46,365 nucleotides of DNA, taken from contig JAWXCE010000020.1 in the NCBI GenBank assembly GCA_034440495.1, positions 1 through 46,365 of the forward strand, written 5' to 3'. Position 1 is the first letter of the stretch. Each line of letters begins with the position of its first letter. The notes beneath the pieces were generated by a model that saw only the letters and a program-made list of their open reading frames with translations, was not told where the DNA came from and ran no database searches. Position numbers and translations under genes: made by a program. Positions 9,039 through 16,167 of the stretch are shown here, in pieces. This DNA comes from JAWXCE01 sp034440495 (GTDB lineage: Bacteria > Pseudomonadota > Alphaproteobacteria > Rhizobiales > Rhodomicrobiaceae).

Positions 9039-10855
9039 GCTTTCAGCCAGTCCTTGAACTCAACCATCACCTCCGGATCGGTGAAATATCCCAGATGACC
9101 TTTCGCAGATTTCTCCCGCTCCTGGACCAGAATGCCACCTTCAAACGAAACCGCACCGCCGACGTAATCATTTGCGCGGTAAATATTCATCCAGCGGGTT
9201 AGCGCGGGCATATCTTGCGGGTAAAGCGGAGGGAACAGGTGTGGAAAGTAGTAGTTGAAGATGTTTTTGTAAGGCGACCCCATGGTCACCAGCGAAACTT
9301 CGACGCCGCCCGCGTTCATCTGTGTTTTACGCAGCGTGTCGATAGCGATCATGCTGCCAAGGCTATGGGTCACGAAGCATACGCGGGCGAAAGGGCCGTA
9401 CTCGGTGGACAGATTTTGCCCTAAAGCCTCCAGCCTCTGTTGGAGGAGCTGGCCGAAATTCTCGTATTTGTAAGGCTTGTAGTTGAACACCGACGCCATG
9501 GCATAAAACGGATTGGCGATGCGGTGGCCTATGTTGCTTTTAAAGTAATTGACGATATCGCCCGCAACATCGAAGCCACCTTCGAGAAGTTGCAGAAATG
9601 CGCCCGCCAGACCCAGAACCAGCGTGGCGTTAATCAGAATTCGCGCCGTTGCGGTGTTCATCCATGTGCAGGGCTGGTAAACGCACTCATTATCGCAATT
9701 GCAAAAGTATATCGCTGCAACCCAGATAATTGACAGCACGGTTGCCGCAATTGGCACGCTCAACGGGATAATCAAGCGTTTGAAAGTGCGCGCCTTGCCC
9801 GTTTTAACCGCGATTTTCGATTGCTTGGTATGCGCCACAACGGCGCTAACGAACGCGATGGCGATAACGATCACGTCCAGCGTGACTAAACTGAGCAGAC
9901 GTAGAGACGCCTTTATTTGGGCGATAAGACTTTCAAAAACCGTAAGATCAAGAAAGTTTGCGAGGAAGATGAGCCAGATCGAGCTTATGAGCAGCAGCCA
10001 GAACCGGATAATGATATAGCCGGTCGCAAAAGCCAGGAGAAAACTTTTTCTCCGCTTGCTAAAGCCGATCATGAGAGCGGGCAATAACGCCAGAAAAGCC
10101 GCGCTTGCGATGATCGGGATCAGCCAGAGCAGGGCAAGGACGAAGTTCAGTCGATCCGACACATGCCGATATCGAACGGTGTCGCCAATCTCGGAGTGGT
10201 AATAGCAAAGCGCCGCCGTCAGCAGCAGCGAAAATATCGTAATATTAAAGATAGTATTGAGGTATCGCCCAATATCAAGCCGCTTTATCAGTAGCAAGAT
10301 GGGGATGGCGACAGCCGCTGTGATAAGCGCCGTTAATGTCGCCTCACTCTCGATTGTGATGCGGGCAGGGTCGCGCCAATTGTGAATGCCAAAGCCCAAA
10401 ATCAAAATCGCATAAGCGATGTTAAAGGCTATGATCGGAAAGTAGATAACCCAGAACGCCAGCGCGAACACTGAACGGATCACGCGCAATACAGGATTGT
10501 CCTTCCAGACGCCGTTGTCGTTGCGGGGGCCTAGCGCGGCATAAACGATGTCTGGCGCGTCCGAGATAAGTTGGAAGAAGTTCAGGAGCGACGCCATAAA
10601 GCCGGTACGCACCGGGGAGAGATCAGACCAGAACATCTCCGCCACCACCGTATCGCGGCCCGCGATGGAGCGGCGGTCGACGAAATAGGTGTGGGTTGCG
10701 CTCGCCGTTTCGACAGGGGCGGTGTGCAGCGTCTGCGTTTTGCTTGGCGGCGCAAGCCCCAGCCCTACAAGAGAATCCATGAACGCCATGAGCGTGGAAT
10801 GCTGCTTCTGGTCGCCGATGCCATGCACCAGAATCATCGCGTCAGGATTAGCCAT
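9035..10855 (-). CDS. Alpha/beta hydrolase with large multi-span membrane insertion
   Basis: A protein of about 606 aa with lipase-like motifs at both ends. The start has MILVHGIGDQKQH (oxyanion region). After the membrane part come GDIVNYF, VTHSLGSMIAIDTL (nucleophile Ser at about 498), IYRANDYVGG (possible catalytic Asp, about 563) and GHLGYF (possible His, about 587). Between about residues 130 and 420 there are roughly eight hydrophobic segments. So the hydrolase fold appears to be split by a membrane domain. The start is uncertain: ATG at 10855 precedes the hydrolase motif directly; ATG at 10894 and an open frame to 11047 also exist. The stop overlaps the LMW phosphatase stop by four bases. 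It sits between genes that are usually adjacent, suggesting insertion. Substrate unknown; a lipid is likely. Confidence 0.7.
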   Translation of the reverse strand: MANPDAMILVHGIGDQKQHSTLMAFMDSLVGLGLAPPSKTQTLHTAPVETASATHTYFVDRRSIAGRDTVVAEMFWSDLSPVRTGFMASLLNFFQLISDAPDIVYAALGPRNDNGVWKDNPVLRVIRSVFALAFWVIYFPIIAFNIAYAILILGFGIHNWRDPARITIESEATLTALITAAVAIPILLLIKRLDIGRYLNTIFNITIFSLLLTAALCYYHSEIGDTVRYRHVSDRLNFVLALLWLIPIIASAAFLALLPALMIGFSKRRKSFLLAFATGYIIIRFWLLLISSIWLIFLANFLDLTVFESLIAQIKASLRLLSLVTLDVIVIAIAFVSAVVAHTKQSKIAVKTGKARTFKRLIIPLSVPIAATVLSIIWVAAIYFCNCDNECVYQPCTWMNTATARILINATLVLGLAGAFLQLLEGGFDVAGDIVNYFKSNIGHRIANPFYAMASVFNYKPYKYENFGQLLQQRLEALGQNLSTEYGPFARVCFVTHSLGSMIAIDTLRKTQMNAGGVEVSLVTMGSPYKNIFNYYFPHLFPPLYPQDMPALTRWMNIYRANDYVGGAVSFEGGILVQEREKSAKGHLGYFTDPEVMVEFKDWLKA

Positions 10856-11072
10856 AATAACTCGCAGCGGACTGCTTAAAACTGGCGCGATCATACGCAG
10901 TTTTAGTCTGGTTTCAATTTCTCTGGGGCCACCATAGGCATGATCCGGCAAAACAAATTGCAACCGTTGTGCGCGCGCCGCATTACATGTGTGGTCACCC
11001 AAGACAATGCTTGATTTTGCGGCGCAGCGCGTCCACTCTCCCCACAATTCCGGTAATAAGGCTCAAGGAGAT

Positions 11073-11294
11073 ATGTCGAAAGAAGAACTGCTCGAATTCC
11101 CAGGGTTTATCACTGAACTTTTGCCAAACGCGACGTTCCGGGTGAAACTTGAAACGACTGGCCACGAAATCATCGCCCACACCGCCGGACGCATGCGCAA
11201 GAACCGCATTCGTGTGCTTGCTGGTGACAAAGTTCTGGTGGAAATGACGCCCTATGATCTCACCAAAGGACGCATCACGTACCGCTTTAAATAG
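11073..11294 (+). CDS. infA: Translation initiation factor IF-1
   Basis: IF-1 (73 aa), the small S1-like OB-fold protein that binds the 30S A site during initiation. The sequence is close to the family standard: GFITELLPNATFRVKLE, HEIIAHTAGRMRKNRIRVLA and the C-terminus TPYDLTKGRITYRFK. It is one residue longer than the usual 72 aa, from the ETTGHE stretch. The ATG at 11073 has AAGGAG six bases before it. It heads the infA, maf, yacG run. The long hydrolase frame on the other strand could begin just upstream, so the two may share a divergent promoter region. Confidence 0.97.
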   Translation: MSKEELLEFPGFITELLPNATFRVKLETTGHEIIAHTAGRMRKNRIRVLAGDKVLVEMTPYDLTKGRITYRFK

Positions 11295-11304
11295 GGTTCG
11301 GGGG

Positions 11305-12009
11305 TTGGCCGGGGGGCGGGAGGCTGAGGCTTCGCCCGCTTTGCGCGGACGCCCGGCGACAGCTCAGCCTGTTATAGCGAGGCACATTCTCGTGCTTGCC
11401 AGCGCTTCGCCGCGTCGGCTTGCGCTCCTGGAGCAGATTGGCGTCGAACCGACGGCTTTGCGGCCTGCATCCATCGATGAAACTCCAAAAAAGGGCGAGC
11501 GTCCGCGTATTCTTGCCCAGCGTCTGGCGCGAACCAAAGCGCTTGCCGCGCGGGAGCGGCTGGAGCGTGAGCCGGATTTGAGAGACGCATTCGTGCTTGC
11601 CGCGGATACTGTCGTGTCCGTTGGGCAGCAAGTGCTGGACAAGCCGGAGTATTTGAACGACGCGGCAGCGTCCCTGCAAATCCTGTCCGGGCGTTCGCAT
11701 CGCGTCTATTCCGCGGTCTGCCTGGTCACCCCTCAGGGAAACGTGCGCATGCGAACAGTCGAAACGCGTGTTCGCTTCAAGCGGCTCAGCCGGGAAGAGA
11801 TGGACAGCTATCTCGCAAGCGGCGAATGGCGCGGCAAGGCCGGAGGGTATGCCATTCAGGGCATCGCGGGAGCGTTTATCGAGAAGATTGTCGGTTCCTA
11901 CACGAACGTCGTCGGCCTACCACTGATCGAGGTGGTGAACTTGCTCGCGGGGGAAGGCTTTCCCATCTATTTTAATTGGCTCAACCGCGCTGAGGTCGAG
12001 TCCTCATAG
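11305..12009 (+). CDS. maf: Maf-like nucleoside triphosphate pyrophosphatase
   Basis: Maf family nucleotide pyrophosphatase (about 234 aa), a house-cleaning enzyme that hydrolyses non-canonical or UTP/dTTP-type nucleotides. Motifs are LVLASASPRRLALLEQIG near the N-terminus, AADTVVSVGQQVLDKP in the middle, YLASGEWRGKAGGYAIQG and GSYTNVVGLPL. The start is odd: before the conserved part there is no ATG or GTG after the infA stop. TTG at 11305 with an AGGG stretch upstream is used here. ATG at 11254 would overlap infA by 41 bases and give a long basic tail. Either way about 20-40 residues precede the usual family start. Confidence 0.92.
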   Translation: MAGGREAEASPALRGRPATAQPVIARHILVLASASPRRLALLEQIGVEPTALRPASIDETPKKGERPRILAQRLARTKALAARERLEREPDLRDAFVLAADTVVSVGQQVLDKPEYLNDAAASLQILSGRSHRVYSAVCLVTPQGNVRMRTVETRVRFKRLSREEMDSYLASGEWRGKAGGYAIQGIAGAFIEKIVGSYTNVVGLPLIEVVNLLAGEGFPIYFNWLNRAEVESS

Positions 12010-12018
12010 GATGCCTCG

Positions 12019-12228
12019 ATGGATGACGCCCCGCGCATATTAAAAACTTGCCCCATTTGCCGAAAACACCCAGCCGTTTTAGAATACAAGCCATTTTGCT
12101 CGAAGCGCTGCGCGGATGTCGATCTCGGCCGCTGGCTGCATGGCGCCTACGTTATTTCGGGCGCGCCTGAAATGGATGAAAACGGCGATCAGTCGCAAAT
12201 GTCCGACCGGGAACGCGACGACGTCTAA
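12019..12228 (+). CDS. yacG: DNA gyrase inhibitor YacG (zinc-binding)
   Basis: A 69-aa protein of the YacG (DUF329) family; the E. coli member binds zinc and inhibits DNA gyrase by blocking DNA binding. The four zinc cysteines are C11, C14, C27 and C31 in CPICRKHP and PFCSKRC, followed by the conserved DLGRWLHGAYVI. It lies nine bases after maf in the same direction, the usual alphaproteobacterial arrangement. Its TAA overlaps the stop of the convergent DUF6456 gene. Confidence 0.95.
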   Translation: MDDAPRILKTCPICRKHPAVLEYKPFCSKRCADVDLGRWLHGAYVISGAPEMDENGDQSQMSDRERDDV

Positions 12229-13058
12229 CCGTTCATGATAGGGCGATAATCCGAAGCGCCCCAATGTTGCGGCGCTGGTCGCCGGGCATTTCGCGGCGCT
12301 TCGTTCAGCAAGCCGTAATGTCGCGCCAATGCGGTAAGCGCAATCTGCAACACGACTTTTCCGGAGCGCTTCGGCCAGCCTTCCCCACGCTCGGTTTCCT
12401 CCAGCCCTTTCAAATGGCAGCAAACGTTGATGAGCATATTCGCCATTTCCGGGCCGATGGCGTCAATAGCGCGGCCATAACGCTGGCGGGCGGCGATGAC
12501 GCTATCGCTAAACGCGGCGGGGTCGCGAGGGGCGCTGCGCCGTCCCCCACCTCCAGGCGTCGGGTTTGACCAATTGGCCGTAACGCGCGCGTTCATGGCC
12601 GCATGCTCAAAATCGGCCCGCAATCTCTCACCCGCCTGATATTGGAAGTCCGTAATCATGGGCGCGCCGTCACGATCCTTGCGGCTCCGTAACCAGGCGA
12701 GGGGACTTTCCGCATCGTTCACAATCAGCGCCGCGCCCTTCGCTTCTTTGCGGATAACACGCGCCTGATGCTGCGCGGCGAAGCCATGCACGGCACCGGC
12801 CGCATGACGCGCCAGCCAAGCCCTGCCAGTAGAACTGAGCTGGAAGCCATCGCCGTGCGGCTCTAGCACATCGTTGGCCGACAGAAAGCGCACGGCCGCT
12901 GCATTCGCCGCGACAGGCTTTTTGGCCGATGCGCTAACGCTATGAAGCACGAAATCTATGCTTGCCGGCACCGGTGTAAGCCTTGCGCCCGGCGTTGCAA
13001 GCGCCTGAAGCAGACTGCGGCAACCGCGCAAAGTAAACGGCTTTACGGAAATGCTCAT
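12225..13058 (-). CDS. DUF6456 domain-containing protein
   Basis: A 277-aa protein resembling the alphaproteobacterial DUF6456 family, function unknown. The middle has ESPLAWLRSRKDRDGAPMI and FQYQAGERLRADFEHA, and the C-terminal part has FSDSVIAARQRYGRAIDAIG and INVCCHLKGLEETERGEGWP followed by KVVLQIALTALARHYG. These stretches are the recognisable core. The N-terminal 90 residues (LSANDVLEPHGDGFQLSSTG) look like a winged-helix-type DNA-binding region, which is inference. The ATG at 13058 has GAGG upstream. The open frame extends to 13436, but that part is a shadow of the preceding gene. It follows the DnaA-domain gene by seven bases, so the two are probably co-transcribed. Confidence 0.8.
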   Translation of the reverse strand: MSISVKPFTLRGCRSLLQALATPGARLTPVPASIDFVLHSVSASAKKPVAANAAAVRFLSANDVLEPHGDGFQLSSTGRAWLARHAAGAVHGFAAQHQARVIRKEAKGAALIVNDAESPLAWLRSRKDRDGAPMITDFQYQAGERLRADFEHAAMNARVTANWSNPTPGGGGRRSAPRDPAAFSDSVIAARQRYGRAIDAIGPEMANMLINVCCHLKGLEETERGEGWPKRSGKVVLQIALTALARHYGLLNEAPRNARRPAPQHWGASDYRPIMNG

Positions 13059-13065
13059 GAAAACC

Positions 13066-13452
13066 TCAAGCGGCGGCGGGTTGAGTTGCGGCGCGAATGG
13101 CTTTTTCGAGCGCCGATAGTGTGTGATCGAGCGCGTCATCATCGCGCATGTCCTCGACCAGTGAGCAGGCATGGGCGACGGTGGTGCGGTCGCGGCTGAA
13201 AAGCTCGCCGATTTGCGTAAAGGTGAGGCTGTAGCCGACATGGGCGAGATACATAGCAACCTGCCGGGCGAAGGCGATGGGCGCCTGCCGTCGGGTCGGC
13301 GCGAGCAGGTCTTCACGGGATACGCCAAAAGCGCTCGCCACCGCGTGTTCAAGAACCGCGCGATGATGCACCATGGTAAGTGAAATGTTAACCTGTTCGC
13401 GCTTAGTTTTGGCCTCGTTATGCAAACGCAAATCACTCGTAACTTGAAGCAT
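13066..13452 (-). CDS. DnaA domain IV-only helix-turn-helix protein
   Basis: A 128-aa protein consisting mainly of a region like DnaA domain IV, the part of the replication initiator that binds DnaA boxes. The match is ARQVAMYLAHVGYSLTFTQI then FSRDRTTVAHACSLVED, corresponding to the DnaA helices and the DHTTV signature, with RDRTTV here. There is no AAA+ ATPase domain, and the protein is too short to be DnaA. The ATG at 13452 is preceded by AAGGG. It forms a two-gene unit with the DUF6456 gene. Roles in regulating replication or transcription at DnaA-box-like sites are inference only. Confidence 0.78.
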   Translation of the reverse strand: MLQVTSDLRLHNEAKTKREQVNISLTMVHHRAVLEHAVASAFGVSREDLLAPTRRQAPIAFARQVAMYLAHVGYSLTFTQIGELFSRDRTTVAHACSLVEDMRDDDALDHTLSALEKAIRAATQPAAA

Positions 13453-13620
13453 TCATTATCCCTTACACTTTTTACAAACGACTTTTACGGTGATGGGGCG
13501 CCTTTAACCTGAGGCGTTCAACCGAAAACTAGAAAAAATTTATCTCAAATACATGGGTAGAGGATAAGCCTCATTTAAAAACTCTCTGCTAAGGTAATCG
13601 CATCGGTAAGGATATTTGTG

Positions 13621-14187
13621 ATGCGTACCCGTATTCGAGAATTCCGCAAAGCGCGGGACATGACGTTAAAAGAACTCGCCGACAGGATCGGCACCACTCC
13701 GCAAACGGTGCAGCGGCTCGAAACCGCCAACATGACCGTTTCAACGGTTTGGCTGGGCAAGATTGCCGAAGCGTTCGGCGTCGAGCCGGCCGATCTGATC
13801 GGGCGGGCAGGCGGGCGTCGGATCCCCGTGCTAGGCGGTATAGGCCCGCAAGGATATCTGACAACGGCGCCCGGCGACAAAGAAGAGCTGTTCCAGTTCG
13901 ATGTGGCCGCCGATGATCCGATCGCCGCAAGATTCGATGTGCCAATCAATGGGTTCAAAGTTGGCGCCATTTTGATCGCCAACCGGCTTCGCGAGGCAGA
14001 CGCCACCAACGCCCACGGCCTTGATTGCATCGTCGCGCTGCCGAATGGCAAGATCATGTTTCGCTGGGTGATTCGCGGGCGGGGCGAAACGTGGACGCTC
14101 ATACCCCATGACCGCAAAAGCGATGTGCAATACGATCAGTCGGTTGCGTGGCTGGCGCGAGTCGTAATGGCGATAGCGTATTATTAA
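13621..14187 (+). CDS. XRE-family regulator with S24-like C-terminal domain
   Basis: A 188-aa regulator. Residues about 3-60 are a Cro/CI-type helix-turn-helix (MTLKELADRIGTTPQTVQRL). The rest resembles the C-terminal domain of phage CI/LexA-like repressors: RIPVLGGIGPQG, DPIAARFDVPINGFKVG and VQYDQSVAWLARVVM. In active S24 peptidases a Ser-Met pair and a Lys are expected; at the matching place the sequence is GFKVGAILIANRL with no SM pair, so self-cleavage is doubtful. The ATG is chosen just after a possible GTG at 13618; AAGGAT lies upstream. It is divergent from the DnaA-domain gene with about 170 bases between them. Confidence 0.78.
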   Translation: MRTRIREFRKARDMTLKELADRIGTTPQTVQRLETANMTVSTVWLGKIAEAFGVEPADLIGRAGGRRIPVLGGIGPQGYLTTAPGDKEELFQFDVAADDPIAARFDVPINGFKVGAILIANRLREADATNAHGLDCIVALPNGKIMFRWVIRGRGETWTLIPHDRKSDVQYDQSVAWLARVVMAIAYY

Positions 14188-14270
14188 GGAGAAATTCTCC
14201 AAAAACTTAGGTTTTATGCCCTAGTCTCCGGTCAATGACAATCTCTTGGCATTCCACGGAGACCGAGAGT

Positions 14271-14594
14271 ATGAAGACTATAACTTTATCAAAAGATGAA
14301 CGTCTGAAACGCCAAGTTGCGCAACCGTCTAAAGCCCGCCCGGTTATCGCTTACAACCGCGACGTACAGCTTGCAAAACTTCTGCCGCTTTGGCCGCATG
14401 AGATCGAAGACCGTTCCTCGGGAGCCCGTCTGAAAATCACGGGTAAACTGCGCCAGGCGCTGAGGGCGGAAAGACGGCGGGGTCGCGCCGGATTATGGAC
14501 GTATGATCTGAACCGTCATATCGCCCTGCTGGAAGCGCTGGCGGGGGAGATGAGACTATCAAGCGGCGCCGAGCATCAGGATGACAGCGCGTAA
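14271..14594 (+). CDS. Conserved hypothetical protein, 107 aa
   Basis: A small basic, probably cytoplasmic protein. Its core, LLPLWPHEIEDRSSGARLKI with LRQALRAERRRGRAGLWTYD and LNRHIALLEALAGE, resembles a recurrent alphaproteobacterial family of unknown function. The ATG at 14271 has GGAGACCGAGAG before it; an ATG at 14235 is also open but lacks a good site. It follows the XRE regulator in the same direction, and its end overlaps the convergent PAS protein by 19 bases. No function can be assigned. Confidence 0.68.
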   Translation: MKTITLSKDERLKRQVAQPSKARPVIAYNRDVQLAKLLPLWPHEIEDRSSGARLKITGKLRQALRAERRRGRAGLWTYDLNRHIALLEALAGEMRLSSGAEHQDDSA

Positions 14595-15073
14595 GGTTTG
14601 TCAGCGATGGCGACGCTGACAGGCATGGCTACGTCGTAACTCAGAATTTTGTTAACTGTCTTGCCATCTTCCGATAGGGGCAACCGTAGCCAGAACAGAA
14701 TTATGTGATCGCGGTTGGCGATCGGCCCTTTGAGCGCACCTTGCATTGGCGTTTTTTCGGTAATGACTTTTGAATAAGCCGCCGCCCAGTAACCCTTCTT
14801 ATCACCCAGGTCGAGATCGAAAACGCTGCGGCTGGTCAATTCAAGGCCGAAGATTTCCTGAAGCCGCGTTCCTGCCAGCCTGTAGCGGACATCGACAGGG
14901 TTTTCGCCGCAGTCCAGTAAGCCAATTGCGGGCAGCAAATCTGCGATAGCCACCGGATCGATATCGCCGCGGCTCGGCATCCGGCGCGCGCCCGCACATC
15001 CGCGCCAGTAGTCATAAACCCTGCGCTGGTTTTTGATGACGAGTTGCGCCCGGAAGGCAAGCTCGGATGGCAT
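14576..15073 (-). CDS. PAS domain protein (PAS_5 family)
   Basis: A 165-aa single-domain protein of the alphaproteobacterial PAS_5 type. Family stretches are YDYWRGCAGARRMPSRGDID, AIADLLPAIGLLDCGENPV and VRYRLAGTRLQEIFGLELT. No kinase, cyclase or DNA-binding output domain is attached, so it may act through a partner or sense a ligand alone. The frame starts at the ATG at 15073. It is transcribed in the same direction as mucR but separated from it by about 225 bases that include the mucR terminator. Confidence 0.85.
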   Translation of the reverse strand: MPSELAFRAQLVIKNQRRVYDYWRGCAGARRMPSRGDIDPVAIADLLPAIGLLDCGENPVDVRYRLAGTRLQEIFGLELTSRSVFDLDLGDKKGYWAAAYSKVITEKTPMQGALKGPIANRDHIILFWLRLPLSEDGKTVNKILSYDVAMPVSVAIADKPYALSS

Positions 15074-15251
15074 ATGCCCCCTTCATCGATGGTTGCCGCG
15101 CCTTTGGGAAAAGGGTCGCCGCTGACTTCAATGCGCCACGCCTGAACTGCTTGAATTATCAGTGATTTGCCTCGTTAATGGCAAGACATGTTTTGGATGC
15201 AAAATACTAATAGCCGCATGCGATGCATGGATACTGGGCTGGAAAAGCAAA

Positions 15252-15276
15252 AGGCCCGCCATAATGGGACGGGCCT
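15252..15276 (-). terminator. Rho-independent terminator downstream of mucR
   Basis: On the minus strand the sequence forms AGGCCCG ... CGGGCCT (seven-base stem, 11-base loop), followed by the T-rich tail TTTGCTTTT. It begins 23 bases after the mucR stop, the right place to end that transcript. Confidence 0.8.
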
Positions 15277-15298
15277 CGTAAAAACGTACGATAAAATA

Positions 15299-15706
15299 TT
15301 AGCGGCGGCGCTGACCAAGCCCCATTTTCTTTGCAAGTTCGGAGCGTGCAGTAGCATAGTTTGGAGCAACCATCGGGTAATCCGCTGGCAGGCCCCATTT
15401 TTCACGATACTCCTCGGGCGAGAGATCGTAATGAGTGCGTAGATGCCGCTTTAGCGACTTGAACTTCTTACCGTCTTCCAAACATATGATATATTCATTT
15501 GTGATCGATTTCTTGATCGGCACAACGGGTTTGAGTTCTTCACGAACAGGCTGAGGAATATTGCCCGCTGCTTTCACGAGCGCATCGTGAACTTCGCTAA
15601 TCAGGTTTGGCAAATCTGTCGCAACAACGCTGTTATTGGCGACATAAGCGGAAACGATTGTCGTTGTAAATTCAACAATCTCGCTGCTTTCGTAATTTTC
15701 ATCCAT
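15299..15706 (-). CDS. mucR: MucR/Ros family zinc-finger transcriptional regulator
   Basis: A 135-aa MucR/Ros-type regulator. These proteins bind AT-rich DNA and control exopolysaccharide, motility, virulence or cell-cycle genes in alphaproteobacteria. The N-terminal half (VEFTTTIVSAYVANNSVV, DLPNLISEVHDAL) is the oligomerisation region. The C-terminal zinc-finger region is YIICLEDGKKFKSLKRHLRT followed by HYDLSPEEYREKWGLPADYP, with one Cys, Asp and two His as the probable metal ligands. The ATG at 15706 has AGGAGAA just before it. The long AT-rich upstream region is consistent with autoregulation, which is known for the family. Confidence 0.93.
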   Translation of the reverse strand: MDENYESSEIVEFTTTIVSAYVANNSVVATDLPNLISEVHDALVKAAGNIPQPVREELKPVVPIKKSITNEYIICLEDGKKFKSLKRHLRTHYDLSPEEYREKWGLPADYPMVAPNYATARSELAKKMGLGQRRR

Positions 15707-16167
15707 CGCACTTCTCCTGGCGTAGACTTTTGTTCATTTTTTTTGAAGTCTGAGTAAAGCTTTAAAGCCACTCTATAACTGACGACCGTTCGCAGTGTCA
15801 TTGACAACCAGGAAACTAGAGGTTGACTGCTAGTTAGTGACACAGCCGCACTGTCTGATAATTTTTATCAGATTAACTTAAGCACATACTACAATATGGA
15901 AATACATTATTTTTTCAAGCTATTTTGACAATGTAATTGTTTATCTACCAATATATGAAGCACTTTAGCATCACAAAAACGCGATCAGGGTAAATCTAGG
16001 AGAACTTACATAAGTTGAAGATCGATTCTGGTCTAAAACGCTCAACTCGTTACTCTGTTTGATTAGTTTCGGAGTAATTATTTGTCGCCGCGACCGCACA
16101 AGTCAGGACCCAGTGTTTTTTAGATGACTAACGCAGTAGGTCCTTTTAAAACGAAACATTCTTAAAA
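15707..16167. promoter_or_regulatory. AT-rich mucR upstream region with two inverted repeats
   Basis: No convincing gene lies in this 461-base stretch. It is AT-rich and holds two symmetrical sites. One is AACTAG (15814-15819) with CTAGTT (15830-15835). The other is TCTGATAA (15854-15861) with TTATCAGA (15865-15872), a perfect eight-base arm pair around TTT. Either could be an operator for mucR, whose products are known to prefer AT-rich DNA. The second pair could also be a short hairpin. Confidence 0.4.

Noticed and set aside
13059..13436. N-terminal extension of the DUF6456 frame
   Set aside because: It overlaps the whole DnaA-domain gene in another frame and has low-complexity content; the ATG at 13058 has a ribosome site.
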